A stretch of 64,000 bases of DNA from Rheinheimera tangshanensis (GTDB lineage Bacteria; Pseudomonadota; Gammaproteobacteria; Enterobacterales; Alteromonadaceae): positions 496,001 to 560,000 of the forward strand of contig NZ_BMLH01000001.1 of NCBI RefSeq assembly GCF_014645135.1, written 5' to 3'. Shown one piece after another: positions 18,652-27,663 of the stretch. How positions within the stretch are numbered: the first letter of the stretch is position 1; the number at the start of each line of letters is the position of its first letter. A program made the position numbers and the translations under genes. The notes under the pieces were generated by a model. That model was not told where the DNA came from and ran no database searches. It saw nothing but the letters and a program-made list of their open reading frames with translations.

Positions 18652-19488
18652 ATGAAAAAAGTTACAGTTTTACTGGCACTGATGTTATGTGGTGTTGCTC
18701 ATGCTCAGGACAAAGTGCAGGTCAGCAGTCTAGAGCTGGCAAAGCATTTGTATATGATCAAAGGGGCTGGCGGTAATATTGCCGCTGTCGTTGGTCCTGA
18801 AGGTGCGCTAGTGGTGGACTCTCAGTACGAGCATATGGCTCCACAGATCAAAGCTGAGCTTGAAAGCAAACAAGCAGGAGTACAAATCAAAACTCTGGTG
18901 AACACTCATTTCCATGGTGACCACGTTAATGGCAATGCGGCTTTAGCTTCAGGTGCTCAGATTATTGCTCATACTAATGTACTGACCCGATTAAAAGCTG
19001 ATGCCAAGTTTCCTGTTGCTGGCTTACCTACAGAAACTTTTGTTGGTGAAAAACCGCTGAGACTTAACGGCGTCGACTTGCATCTTGTCACTATGCCTGT
19101 CAGTCATACAGATGGCGATTTGGTGGTCTGGTTTAAAGAGGCCAACGTGCTGCATATGGGCGATTTGTTTTTCGCAGACCGTTTCCCTTTTATCGATCTG
19201 AAAAGTGGCGGTTCAGTTGCTGGCTATATCAGTAACGTCAAACTGCTTCTCAGTCAAATCGATGATAAAACCAGGTTAGTTCCAGGCCACGGTGATTTAA
19301 TGGATAAAGCAGGCTTGCAGCGCTTTTTAACTATGATGGAACAGACGCTCTCTGAAGTGAATGCACTGAAAGCACAGGGAAAAACAGAAGATCAAATAGT
19401 AGCTCAGGGTTTATCTGCCCAGTGGAAAAGCTGGAGTTGGAACTTTATAACGGAAGAGCGTTGGATCCGTACGCTATTTCAAGCTTAG
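18652..19488 (+). CDS. Exported metallo-beta-lactamase-fold hydrolase
   Basis: 278 residues from the ATG at 18652, which has AAGGA six bases upstream; an ATG at 18646 is the alternative. A signal peptide ends near AHA at about residue 18. The zinc-binding motif THFHGDHVNG, the later MPVSHTDGD and HMGDLFF, and VPGHGDL give the usual HxHxDH...H...D...H set. The fold covers many hydrolases. The sequence resembles exported MBL proteins of unknown substrate rather than a proven beta-lactamase. It follows a purine permease; whether the two share a substrate is unknown. Confidence 0.88.
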   Translation: MKKVTVLLALMLCGVAHAQDKVQVSSLELAKHLYMIKGAGGNIAAVVGPEGALVVDSQYEHMAPQIKAELESKQAGVQIKTLVNTHFHGDHVNGNAALASGAQIIAHTNVLTRLKADAKFPVAGLPTETFVGEKPLRLNGVDLHLVTMPVSHTDGDLVVWFKEANVLHMGDLFFADRFPFIDLKSGGSVAGYISNVKLLLSQIDDKTRLVPGHGDLMDKAGLQRFLTMMEQTLSEVNALKAQGKTEDQIVAQGLSAQWKSWSWNFITEERWIRTLFQA

Positions 19489-19563
19489 TCTTGTAGTTCG
19501 GAGGCGCTCTGGTTATGCTTTGGCAACGAACAGGGCGCTTTTAGGGTATAAATCAGGATCTTC

Positions 19564-22230
19564 ATGAGGTTACGTGAAACTTTAGTAGTCTACATGCTGC
19601 CTATCCTGGTCTTGCCTTTGTTATGTCTGGGTTATTTATCCTATCACTTCAGTGTACGCTATTACGAACAACAGCTGTTTCAGCAAATTAAAAATGAGTT
19701 GGTGCAGGTACAGCAGGACATTCGTCTTCAATTATCATCGTACCAGCAAGCTTTACTGCTGCTGTCTTCCCAAAGTCTGGTCGAACGTTTTATTGCCAAA
19801 GAGCAGCAACCGGAAGCCGCGCTGATTCAGGGATTTGAACACTATCGTAGAGAGCATCCGGAAATATCGTCGATTAAATTTATTCGTTTAAACGGCGATT
19901 ATCTACTGACTATTCCGCAGCAAGACAAGGCGAAAGCACTCAGCAGGTTTCGAAATCAGTATTTTTCAGCGTTACAATCCATGATGGACGATAATGGTTT
20001 TTTCCTGTCCAGTGAGCAAGGTTCAAGCCAGCTGAATTTGTATGTGGCCCAAAAAGTTTATATGTCCGGACAATCGCCCGGCGATATTAAACGGCTTTGG
20101 GGTTATGTCGTCTTTGTGATTGATCCCGAATTATTTCACCAAAGTATCAGGCAGTTAGGAGGAGATCTGCGTGCTCCTTTGATTGTGAGTCAGGCTGCAA
20201 CTATTGCTTTTTCCGAAAATCCTTTACTGATGGGTAGCGCTTTTTCTCCGGTTAGTTTTACGGAAATTCAGGCTAGTGTCGACCAAGATGAATTTGTTCC
20301 TACTCTGCTACTTGGACAGTCTATGTTAGTAACAGGTGTCTCTTTAGCTGGCCCTTATCAGCTGATTATGGGGATACGGCCAGCACTGTTAAACCAAAGC
20401 ATGGCATATAAACCTATGTTAATAGCCTTGTTTTGTATCCTGTTTTGCATAGGATTACCTATGTTAATTTATTGGGTTCTGGCTCGCTTTGTGTTAACAC
20501 CTATAAGGGAACTTACCCTGGCCAAAACTGCGGTAGGGCGAGGTGATTTATCCACAGTTCTCACTGTCAGAAAGCAGGATGAATTAGGCGATATGTTCGC
20601 TGCTTTTAACGTGATGGTACGTCAGTTACGTGTCTACAGAGAGCGGGAGAGAGCCTATCAGTTGCAACTGGAGGATAAAGTAGCGGCCAGAACTCAGGAT
20701 TTAGCAGATGCGAATCAGCAACTGGAAGATGCCAATCAGCAATTGATTTTAGCCCGTGAGGTGGCAGAACAGGCTAACCGATTAAAAAGTGTATTTCTGG
20801 CCAATATGAGCCATGAAATCCGCACACCGTTGACAGCCATTATTGGTTTCAGTGAGCAAGCTATTCATGAGAATGACCCCCACAGACAACTGGACTATCT
20901 GAGTCGTGTGCTGCGCAGCGGCGATCATTTACTGGCTCTGATTAACGATATTCTTGATCTGTCAAAAATTGAAGCTGATAAACTGGAATTGTTAACAGAG
21001 CAGATCAGTTTGCTGGCCATGCTGGACGATGTGTACCAATTAACCAAGCAACAGGCAGAACAAAAAGGTTTGCAATGCTTGCTGGAACTGAACTATCCAT
21101 TGCCACAATTTATCTACACCGACACCTTACGTTTCCGTCAAGTTCTGCTCAACCTAACCTCCAATGCAGTGAAGTTCACTCAGAAAGGCAAAGTGGTGAT
21201 CGATGTGTCCTATCAAACGCCTGAGGAAGTGCTGAGGATCAAAATTAAGGATACCGGTATAGGCATTACCACGGTGGAGCTTAGTAAACTCTTTCAGCCT
21301 TTTGTGCAGGCTGACGCTGCCGTAACCCGTAATTTTGGCGGTTCTGGTCTTGGTCTTTGTATTTCAAAAAAACTGATGGAGCAGATGCAAGGCGATATTC
21401 TGGTGGACAGCGTCAAGGGAATTGGCAGCTGTTTTGAGATTGTAATGTCGTGTGAGCATCAACATATCAGTCTGGTCGATAGTTATCAAAAACCTACCCA
21501 AGAGCCTTTGGTGGTTGAAACTTCTACCGATTATCAAAAGTTGAAGCTACTGGTGGCCGAAGACAATACTGATAACCAGTTACTGATCCAGGTGTTGTTA
21601 CAAAAGTTGGGTATTCATGCTGTGATTGTTGAAAACGGCCACAAAGCAGTAGAAAGGGTACTATTGGAGCATTTTGATCTGGTGTTGATGGATATGCAGA
21701 TGCCGGAAATGGGGGGGGAAGAAGCGACGGCCTTAATTCGTCATGCGGGTATGGACTTACCTATTATTGCCTTAACAGCCAACGTGATGAGCGAAGACCA
21801 AAGCCGATATTTAAAGGCGGGGTGCCAGGCCGTCTTATCTAAACCTATAGTGCAAAAAGATTTTATCGCTGTGATACAAAAATTCTGTCAAAGCCGGACC
21901 AGTCTGGATGAGCAACTAGAAGCACAACTCGCTTCGGATCCCGTTATTGTACAGCTGAAACTGGAGTTTAAGCGGTCCTTGCCTTCGTTGCTTCAGGAGT
22001 TTCAGCTTTGGCTTAGTGCGGCAAACTGGAGCCGGATACAGTTTGAAGCTCACAGTGTAAAAGGTAGTGCCGGCAGCATGGGATATCCAGAGTTGACCGA
22101 GTTGATGTCGAATTTAGAATATGCAGTACGACAGGCAGATGTTGCGTTGATCACAGAGCTAATTCATGATTTTGCAGTGTTCGTCAGTACAGAGCAAATT
22201 ACAGAACAGGAGATCATCAGTGCATCATAA
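19564..22230 (+). CDS. Hybrid sensor histidine kinase (HisKA-HATPase-REC-Hpt)
   Basis: 888 residues. Two membrane segments (about 9-30 and 283-310) enclose a periplasmic sensor region with no motif I recognise. Then come a HAMP domain (about 311-360), a short coiled coil, HisKA with the phospho-histidine at 417 in MSHEIRTP, an ATPase domain with DTGIGI and GGSGLGL, a receiver with Asp710 in [11 protein letters not shown], and a C-terminal Hpt domain with His830 in [12 protein letters not shown]. This is the full phosphorelay architecture, so an external response regulator is expected but none is adjacent. Its end overlaps the start of the HIT gene by 11 bases. Confidence 0.93.
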   Translation: MRLRETLVVYMLPILVLPLLCLGYLSYHFSVRYYEQQLFQQIKNELVQVQQDIRLQLSSYQQALLLLSSQSLVERFIAKEQQPEAALIQGFEHYRREHPEISSIKFIRLNGDYLLTIPQQDKAKALSRFRNQYFSALQSMMDDNGFFLSSEQGSSQLNLYVAQKVYMSGQSPGDIKRLWGYVVFVIDPELFHQSIRQLGGDLRAPLIVSQAATIAFSENPLLMGSAFSPVSFTEIQASVDQDEFVPTLLLGQSMLVTGVSLAGPYQLIMGIRPALLNQSMAYKPMLIALFCILFCIGLPMLIYWVLARFVLTPIRELTLAKTAVGRGDLSTVLTVRKQDELGDMFAAFNVMVRQLRVYRERERAYQLQLEDKVAARTQDLADANQQLEDANQQLILAREVAEQANRLKSVFLANMSHEIRTPLTAIIGFSEQAIHENDPHRQLDYLSRVLRSGDHLLALINDILDLSKIEADKLELLTEQISLLAMLDDVYQLTKQQAEQKGLQCLLELNYPLPQFIYTDTLRFRQVLLNLTSNAVKFTQKGKVVIDVSYQTPEEVLRIKIKDTGIGITTVELSKLFQPFVQADAAVTRNFGGSGLGLCISKKLMEQMQGDILVDSVKGIGSCFEIVMSCEHQHISLVDSYQKPTQEPLVVETSTDYQKLKLLVAEDNTDNQLLIQVLLQKLGIHAVIVENGHKAVERVLLEHFDLVLMDMQMPEMGGEEATALIRHAGMDLPIIALTANVMSEDQSRYLKAGCQAVLSKPIVQKDFIAVIQKFCQSRTSLDEQLEAQLASDPVIVQLKLEFKRSLPSLLQEFQLWLSAANWSRIQFEAHSVKGSAGSMGYPELTELMSNLEYAVRQADVALITELIHDFAVFVSTEQITEQEIISAS

Positions 22231-22639
22231 AGAATTTGAACTTGCGGCAGAATTTGAACGAGATAGCCTCTATCTCGCGGATTGGCCGCTTTGTCAGTTG
22301 CGACTGCAAAACGATGCGAACTACCCTTGGTTTATCCTGATCCCGCGTCGCGTTGGTATGGTGGAAATTATTGATCTGACACAAACCGAGCAAAACCAAC
22401 TTTGGCGCGAAAGTGCTCATTTATCTGTTTTTCTCAAAGCACAGTTTCAGGCTAAAAAACTGAATATCGCAGCTCTTGGTAATATGGTACCGCAGTTGCA
22501 CTTGCATCATATAGTGCGCTACGACACGGATTTTGCCTGGCCTGCGCCTGTCTGGGGCAAGGTGCCTGCTCTGACTTACACTAAAGAGGCTTTAGAGCTC
22601 TTAAAACAAAAAATGGCATTATTGGCTGTACCTACATGA
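22220..22639 (+). CDS. HIT-domain protein
   Basis: 139 residues from a GTG at 22220, which overlaps the upstream kinase gene; longer starts are possible but run deeper into the kinase gene. The motif NMVPQLHLHHIVRY followed by AWPAPVWG matches a bacterial HIT branch in which the first triad histidine is replaced by Gln (QLHxH pattern). HIT proteins are nucleotide hydrolases or transferases acting on AMP or dinucleotide substrates. Translational coupling to the kinase suggests co-expression; a functional link is speculative. Confidence 0.85.
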   Translation: MHHKEFELAAEFERDSLYLADWPLCQLRLQNDANYPWFILIPRRVGMVEIIDLTQTEQNQLWRESAHLSVFLKAQFQAKKLNIAALGNMVPQLHLHHIVRYDTDFAWPAPVWGKVPALTYTKEALELLKQKMALLAVPT

Positions 22640-22744
22640 CGAGTTTGCTTCCTGAAGGGTAGAATGTGCTGTTTTCTGAGACCCAGTCTGTGCTTGCAGT
22701 ATACTTCGGCTGCCTAAACTTTTTTCGTGCTAAGGAACCTTGTT

Positions 22745-23584
22745 ATGTCGGCTGAAAATGCTCTGTTAACTATTTTGGTTGAGAAGATCCGCACTGATAT
22801 GCTGGTTTTACCAACTTTACCTGAAATGGCGATTCAGGTTCGAAAAACAGCGGACGACCCTGATAGTAATTTATTGATGATGACAGATGTGATTGCCCAG
22901 GATCCAGCCTTAGCCGCTCGTATGATCAAAGTGGCCAACAGTGCCTTTATGGGACGTTCCATTAAGGTCAACTCATTAAATCAGGCTATTACCCGCATTG
23001 GTCTGAGTCAGGTGAAAAACATTGCCACTGCTATGGCGATGGAGCAGCTGTTTGTATCACAACATGAGCAAATCAAAGAGAGAATGGCTTCTGTTTGGCG
23101 AGACAGTGTCAATGTGACCAGCATAGCGCTAGCCTGCTTAAAGTTATATATCGTTGAAAATAAGCACTGTAATCTGAATTTAGATGTGATGACCTTGGCA
23201 GGTTTGATGCATTTGATCGGTGCTTTGCCTATTTTGACTGAAGCTGAACGTTATCAGACCGTGTTTGGCGAGTCTCAATTTTTAGATCACGCACTTAGTA
23301 CTTTGTCTGGCCAAATAGGAGCCAGCATTATGCGAGCCTGGGATTTCGCTGATACTTATGTGGATATTGTGCTGAACTGGAATAATGCTAACGTTCAGAC
23401 TGAACAGGTTGGTTATATCGACTTTATCCGACTGGGTGCTTTGGTGCAAAGCCCATTGACAGGCACTGCAAGGTTGCAGGCGTTGCAACCCTATATTGAC
23501 CGCAACATAATACCCGATGCTCACTTTATGGATATCGCAGAAATTCGTTTAATTTCTCAGGAAATCAAAGCTCTGTTAAGCTGA
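22745..23584 (+). CDS. HDOD-domain signalling protein
   Basis: 279 residues from the ATG at 22745 (MSAENALLTILVEKIRTDM). The HDOD pattern is clear from LPTLPEMAIQV through VIAQDPALAARMIKVANSAFMG to NQAITRIGLSQVKNIA. HDOD proteins resemble HD phosphohydrolases but lack the metal-binding residues, and mostly act in signalling by protein contact. It carries no extra output domain. It is followed by a terminator shared with rdgC on the other strand. Confidence 0.9.
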   Translation: MSAENALLTILVEKIRTDMLVLPTLPEMAIQVRKTADDPDSNLLMMTDVIAQDPALAARMIKVANSAFMGRSIKVNSLNQAITRIGLSQVKNIATAMAMEQLFVSQHEQIKERMASVWRDSVNVTSIALACLKLYIVENKHCNLNLDVMTLAGLMHLIGALPILTEAERYQTVFGESQFLDHALSTLSGQIGASIMRAWDFADTYVDIVLNWNNANVQTEQVGYIDFIRLGALVQSPLTGTARLQALQPYIDRNIIPDAHFMDIAEIRLISQEIKALLS

Positions 23585-23600
23585 TAGTCTGTCTTAGTAC

Positions 23601-23630
23601 GAAAAGGCCCGCTTATTCGCGGGCCTTGTT
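23601..23630. terminator. Terminator between HDOD gene and rdgC
   Basis: GAAAAGGCCCGC-TTATTC-GCGGGCCTTG is a strong GC hairpin between two converging genes. The T run is short on the plus side and the A/T context on the minus side (CCTTTTC) is better, so it may serve both. Confidence 0.75.
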
Positions 23631-23646
23631 GTATACACTATCCGTT

Positions 23647-24543
23647 TTACTGACTGCTGATATTGGCTTTGAGTGGCGTCAAGGCATGACGCAAAGCGTC
23701 TGTCATCAGTAATAAGTCGGCGTCCAGACGACCCATGACATCATCCCAGCCCATTTCTTCGTTTGCACCTGATAACAGGTCATGGAATTTTAAGCGCTTG
23801 ATACTGCCGTCATCACAGATCAAAAAGGTCACTTTTTCGTCCTGCTCTAAGGCCAGTTTTGTCACCAGTTTATCCTGTAAATGGCTTTGCACTTCATCTG
23901 CACTTAGCAAGTGATTGATAAAGCGTACTTTAGCGCCTTCTTCATCCGGTGCTTTGAGTTCGGCTTCAGCCCCTAACTGAAAACCTTCTGGTAATTCTTT
24001 GCCTTGTAACCAAAAATGCAGTTGCTGATTCAACTGGTGATTGTCCAGCAGCGGCATGGCAGGTAAAGAGCCAAAAGCCTTGCGTAGCAACGCCAGTAGT
24101 TCTTCCGCTCTGCTGGCGCTACTGGTATCTACCAGTAACCAACCTTGTTGTTTATCGTACAAGGCAGTAGTGACGCTGGATTTGCTGAACGCCCGTGGTA
24201 ACAGGGTTTGGATCAGTTCTTCTTTTAACGCCTGTTTTTCTTTGCGGCTTAAAGGGCGGCCTTTTTCCTGCTCCATCGCATCAATTTTTGGTGCCAGCTC
24301 TTCATTCACCACTGAACCCGGCAGCACTTTCTCCTGGCGTTTGACCGCAAATAACATCACGTCATTGGTCTGGTGGCAGTATTGCTTCAGGCTTGGATGC
24401 AAAGGGCTGGTGAAGCCCATTTTAATGGCTTCCTGTGAGGTACAAGGTGTGAATTTGAATGCAGCTAAGGCCTGCTCTAATTGATCCTGATCGGTGTTCA
24501 GGTTTTCGGTGACCTGATATAAACGTAAATTTTTAAACCACAT
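23647..24543 (-). CDS. rdgC: Recombination-associated protein RdgC
   Basis: 298 residues, normal for RdgC. The N-terminus MWFKNLRLYQVTENLN and the segments FVVNEELAPKIDAMEQEKGRP (in pieces) and LVDTSSASRAEELLALLRKAFGS are typical. RdgC is a ring-shaped, sequence-independent DNA-binding protein that limits RecA activity and is linked to nucleoid and phage recombination. The gene is single and convergent with the HDOD gene. The upstream gap to the kinase gene contains that gene's terminator. Confidence 0.95.
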   Translation of the reverse strand: MWFKNLRLYQVTENLNTDQDQLEQALAAFKFTPCTSQEAIKMGFTSPLHPSLKQYCHQTNDVMLFAVKRQEKVLPGSVVNEELAPKIDAMEQEKGRPLSRKEKQALKEELIQTLLPRAFSKSSVTTALYDKQQGWLLVDTSSASRAEELLALLRKAFGSLPAMPLLDNHQLNQQLHFWLQGKELPEGFQLGAEAELKAPDEEGAKVRFINHLLSADEVQSHLQDKLVTKLALEQDEKVTFLICDDGSIKRLKFHDLLSGANEEMGWDDVMGRLDADLLLMTDALRHALTPLKANISSQ

Positions 24544-24617
24544 AGTTAATTACTCTGTCTATAAGAATTGCGGCTTAGTATACAGAGTTCAATCATCAGA
24601 TTTTGAGTTTTTCAGCT

Positions 24618-24653
24618 GAAAAAACCAAAGTGCAGTGCGCTGTACTTTGGTTG
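24618..24653 (-). terminator. Terminator of the histidine kinase gene (reverse strand)
   Basis: Read on the reverse strand, AACCAAAGTACAG-CGCA-CTGCACTTTGGTT (one wobble pair) is followed by TTTTTTCAGC. It lies just after the stop of the gene ending at 24661. Confidence 0.85.
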
Positions 24654-24660
24654 TTTAGGT

Positions 24661-26409
24661 TCAGGAATTACGTTTTAAGTTTTTCGGAAAACGAATATGA
24701 TAACTCAAGCCATGGCCAGGTTCGCTGCTGACCTGAATCGAACCGCCCAGTGTTTGACGTACCAGATTATAAGTAATATGCGTGCCTAAACCACTACCGC
24801 CCTGGTCACGTTTTGTGGTGAAAAACGGATGGAAGAGTTTTTCCAGCTGTTCCTGAGTCAGGCCGCGGCCATTATCTGAATACGTGATGTCTACCATCTG
24901 ACCTTCATCCAGCACAGTAATGCGGATATAACCTTCTTCCAGTTCTTCAAAACCATGAATTAACGAATTCATTAAAAGGTTAGTGAAAATTTGTGAGATA
25001 GCACCGGCAGGGCAGCTGAGCATCAGGCTTTCCGGGCAATTCACATCAATATGATGGCGGGTCTTTTTGAAGTTTGGCTGCAAGGAGCGGATCACTTCGT
25101 GCAGGTATTCGGCCAGATTAATAGTGCGAATTGCATCACTGGTCTGATCGACGGCGATTTGTTTAAAGCTGGCAATCAGCTCGGAAGCGCGGGTCAGGTT
25201 GGATTGCAGCAAAGAGGTACTTTGTTTGGCTTCCTCAATAAAATGCTCCAGCACTTTAGGCGACAAAGTCTTTTCTTTATAAGCGGCCTCCAGAGCCGTC
25301 AGCTTCTCAGCCAGAAAACTGGTGGCGGTAACGCCAATACCGACAGGGGTATTTACTTCATGGGTAATACCTGCCACAAAACCACCTAAAGCCGCCATTT
25401 TCTCCGACTGCACTAACCTGTCTTGTGCCTGCTTTAAATCATCCACGGTTTTTTCCAGCTCGCTTTGTTTGCCACGTAAGGCTTCTTCACTGTGGCGACG
25501 GCGTTCTATTTCCTCACGTAACGCTTGCTGTTTAACTTCAAGTTCTTGTTTTTGCTGTTGTAAATCCATCATGGCCTGACTTAGGCCTGAGGTTTTACGC
25601 GCCACTTCCTGCTCCAGTAGCAAGTTGTGCTGATCGAGTTTTTCGTTGGAGTGCAGCAGTTGTTTTTGGGTGCTTTCCAACTGCACTTTGTAATCCTGCA
25701 CGCGAGCAATCAAGCGGTTAAAGGCATCTGCCATAACACTGAGTTCATTGGCTTCATCGTGGCGTACTTCCACTTTGGTGCCTTCCAGGTGGTCCAGCTC
25801 CAGATCTTCAATTTGTTGTGTCAGTTCACTCAGCGGTAAGGTCAGCTGACTGCGAAACGCCAGTAAAAAAAGAATAATTAAGAAGGTCGTTTTTAAAACC
25901 GCATTACCAACCAAAAAATAAATGCCAATTTTGATCCGGTCCAGCACTACAGCCCGGCTGGAGAACAAAGTAACGTCACCTACCTGAGTGGCGCGCCCTG
26001 AGAATTCAAAAATGAGAGGAAAGGTATAACCAAATAAGCCGGAGTTTTGTTCTGTGAGTCGAATGCCTTCCTGCACCAACTGATTACTGTAGCGCTCGCT
26101 GATATCTATATATCTACCCAATTGAGTAATGACAGCGCCACTATCATCCCGAACTATAATGCCTTCAATCGCAGGAATAGCCAGTAAACCATCAGCAATA
26201 ATCAAGGCTTGTTGGGTATTTAACTCCCAAATAGCCCTAGTCAGACTGCCGGAAAAGGTTTGCTGTAAAGTCGCCAGTTCACCATTGATATGGTCTTTGG
26301 TGTTGAAATACTCGGCAACAATCTGGCCTAAAGTCACCACAAAGGTCAGGATAAAATACACTGACAAGACTTTGGTCAGCAGCTTACGCGATAAACTTTT
26401 TTGCTGCAT
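24661..26409 (-). CDS. Membrane sensor histidine kinase with long coiled coil
   Basis: 582 residues. Two membrane segments (about 14-32 and 165-185) enclose a short periplasmic domain, followed by a HAMP region (about 190-240), a long coiled coil (about 240-335), HisKA with His350 in GITHEVNTPVG, and an ATPase domain ending with GGSGLGTHI. There is no receiver or Hpt. The HEVNTP motif is typical of kinases that work with separate receivers. It is transcribed away from a receiver/CheC-like/GGDEF operon with which it probably forms one pathway (inferred from position). Confidence 0.92.
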   Translation of the reverse strand: MQQKSLSRKLLTKVLSVYFILTFVVTLGQIVAEYFNTKDHINGELATLQQTFSGSLTRAIWELNTQQALIIADGLLAIPAIEGIIVRDDSGAVITQLGRYIDISERYSNQLVQEGIRLTEQNSGLFGYTFPLIFEFSGRATQVGDVTLFSSRAVVLDRIKIGIYFLVGNAVLKTTFLIILFLLAFRSQLTLPLSELTQQIEDLELDHLEGTKVEVRHDEANELSVMADAFNRLIARVQDYKVQLESTQKQLLHSNEKLDQHNLLLEQEVARKTSGLSQAMMDLQQQKQELEVKQQALREEIERRRHSEEALRGKQSELEKTVDDLKQAQDRLVQSEKMAALGGFVAGITHEVNTPVGIGVTATSFLAEKLTALEAAYKEKTLSPKVLEHFIEEAKQSTSLLQSNLTRASELIASFKQIAVDQTSDAIRTINLAEYLHEVIRSLQPNFKKTRHHIDVNCPESLMLSCPAGAISQIFTNLLMNSLIHGFEELEEGYIRITVLDEGQMVDITYSDNGRGLTQEQLEKLFHPFFTTKRDQGGSGLGTHITYNLVRQTLGGSIQVSSEPGHGLSYHIRFPKNLKRNS

Positions 26410-26454
26410 GAAACAACCTTGTTTGGTTCGGCTTAATAGTAGTTAGCATTGAAA

Positions 26455-26513
26455 CTCTAAGTTATAGAAGATCTGTTTAAATGAAAATACTATATGTAAT
26501 AAATAACTTAGAG
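26455..26513. repeat. Perfect 11-bp inverted repeat in the kinase/receiver divergent promoter region
   Basis: CTCTAAGTTAT (26455-26465) and ATAACTTAGAG (26503-26513) are exact reverse complements separated by 37 bases. They lie 46-104 bases before the kinase start, in the 280-base region that must carry both divergent promoters. A regulator-binding pair is inferred. Confidence 0.5.
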
Positions 26514-26689
26514 ACTAGGCAACAAGAGCAGCTTTAGCAATATCGCGGCTATAAATTGTCAGAAGGCTGCAAAAGCAGCATTTAATGGTGTTCAATTGCG
26601 GTAGCTTTGAGTATGGTAGCGGTGTCGAATAATTGAGCTGTGCACATTAAATTGAAAACAAATAAAGCAATAATAAAGAGGCTGTTTTA

Positions 26690-27055
26690 ATGGCGTTACC
26701 TGTATTAATTTGTGACGACTCCTTACTGGCGCGAAAACAAGTCCGTAAATCTCTACCTGAGTCTTTTGATGCTGATATTTTGACAGCAGCTAATGGTGTC
26801 GAAGCCCTGACTATTTTACGTAGTCAGGAGATAGGTTTGGTATTTTTAGATCTAACCATGCCGGAGCTGGATGGAATAGGTGTGCTTGAGGCGATAAAAC
26901 AGGATGGATTGGATTGTTTTGTCATTGTCATTTCAGCTGATATCCAGCCGGAAATGCAAAAGCGGGTCACAGAGCTTGGGGCTTTAGCTTTTATTCACAA
27001 ACCTGTGAATCCGGAAAAGCTGGTTGTTATTTTAAAACACTATGGATTGATATGA
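26690..27055 (+). CDS. Single-domain response regulator (CheY-like receiver)
   Basis: 121 residues, a receiver domain only. Acidic pocket Asp9/Asp10, phospho-acceptor Asp54 in LVFLDLTMPELDG, Ser in VIVISADI and Lys in IHKP are all present. No DNA-binding output is attached, so it must signal by protein contact. It overlaps the CheC-like gene by 4 bases (ATGA), which in turn overlaps the GGDEF gene. The divergent kinase is the obvious phosphodonor candidate. Confidence 0.93.
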   Translation: MALPVLICDDSLLARKQVRKSLPESFDADILTAANGVEALTILRSQEIGLVFLDLTMPELDGIGVLEAIKQDGLDCFVIVISADIQPEMQKRVTELGALAFIHKPVNPEKLVVILKHYGLI

Positions 27056-27663
27056 GTACAGTATTCTCTGAAGAACAAAGGGATTGTTTACAGGAGCTGA
27101 TCAATGTCGCTATGGGTCTGGCCAGCGATAAACTTGCCCGTTTTTTAAATACCTTTGTGCATATACAGGTGCCTGCAATAGAGCTGGTGAACTCTGCACA
27201 AATTCCGGCACAATTTGAAGCTCAATACAGTAGTGCTGAAGCCGCTTTAGTCAGTCAGGGATTTTTGGGCAATGATGGGCTTCGGGGTGAGGCTATAGTG
27301 TTGTATCAGTTGGAGAATGCCCATCGCATTGCGGCTTTATTAGGGTATGACACGGATAACGCGTCCGAGCTGGAGATGCTGACGGATATTAGCTCTATTT
27401 TGACCACCACCTTTTTGAATGGTCTGGCGGAGCAAATTGACAATAGTTTGTCCTATAGCGCGCCCAGAGTTTTATCATCGCGGCAGAATAATATGACTGA
27501 AGCCTTAATTGAAACGGCTTGTCACTGGGAACTGGCACTTAGAGTCGATATTAGTTACCAGTTAATTCATCATTCTTTTAACTGCGATATGTTGTTGCTG
27601 ATCCCAGGAGAAGCTGTGTTAAATATCCAGCAAATTTTGGATCGGATAGTGGAAGAGTATTAA
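27052..27663 (+). CDS. CheC-like receiver phosphatase
   Basis: 203 residues. The first CheC active-site motif fits exactly: Asp11, Glu15, Asn18 and Pro41 in the D-x3-E-x2-N-x22-P spacing. The second, near residues 110-135, is DISSILTTTFLNGL, where the expected Asn is Ser, so only one active site seems intact. CheC/CheX/FliY proteins dephosphorylate CheY-type receivers. Its overlap with the receiver gene suggests it resets that receiver. No che or flagellar genes are nearby, so a role outside classical chemotaxis is likely. Confidence 0.82.
   Translation: MSTVFSEEQRDCLQELINVAMGLASDKLARFLNTFVHIQVPAIELVNSAQIPAQFEAQYSSAEAALVSQGFLGNDGLRGEAIVLYQLENAHRIAALLGYDTDNASELEMLTDISSILTTTFLNGLAEQIDNSLSYSAPRVLSSRQNNMTEALIETACHWELALRVDISYQLIHHSFNCDMLLLIPGEAVLNIQQILDRIVEEY

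Noticed and set aside
18652-19488. Calling the metallo-beta-lactamase-fold protein a carbapenemase
   Set aside because: Only the general fold motif is visible; most exported members are not beta-lactamases and the context gives no resistance link.
24041-24484. Forward open frame of 147 codons inside rdgC
   Set aside because: Antisense of a confident rdgC gene; composition is that of a shadow frame.
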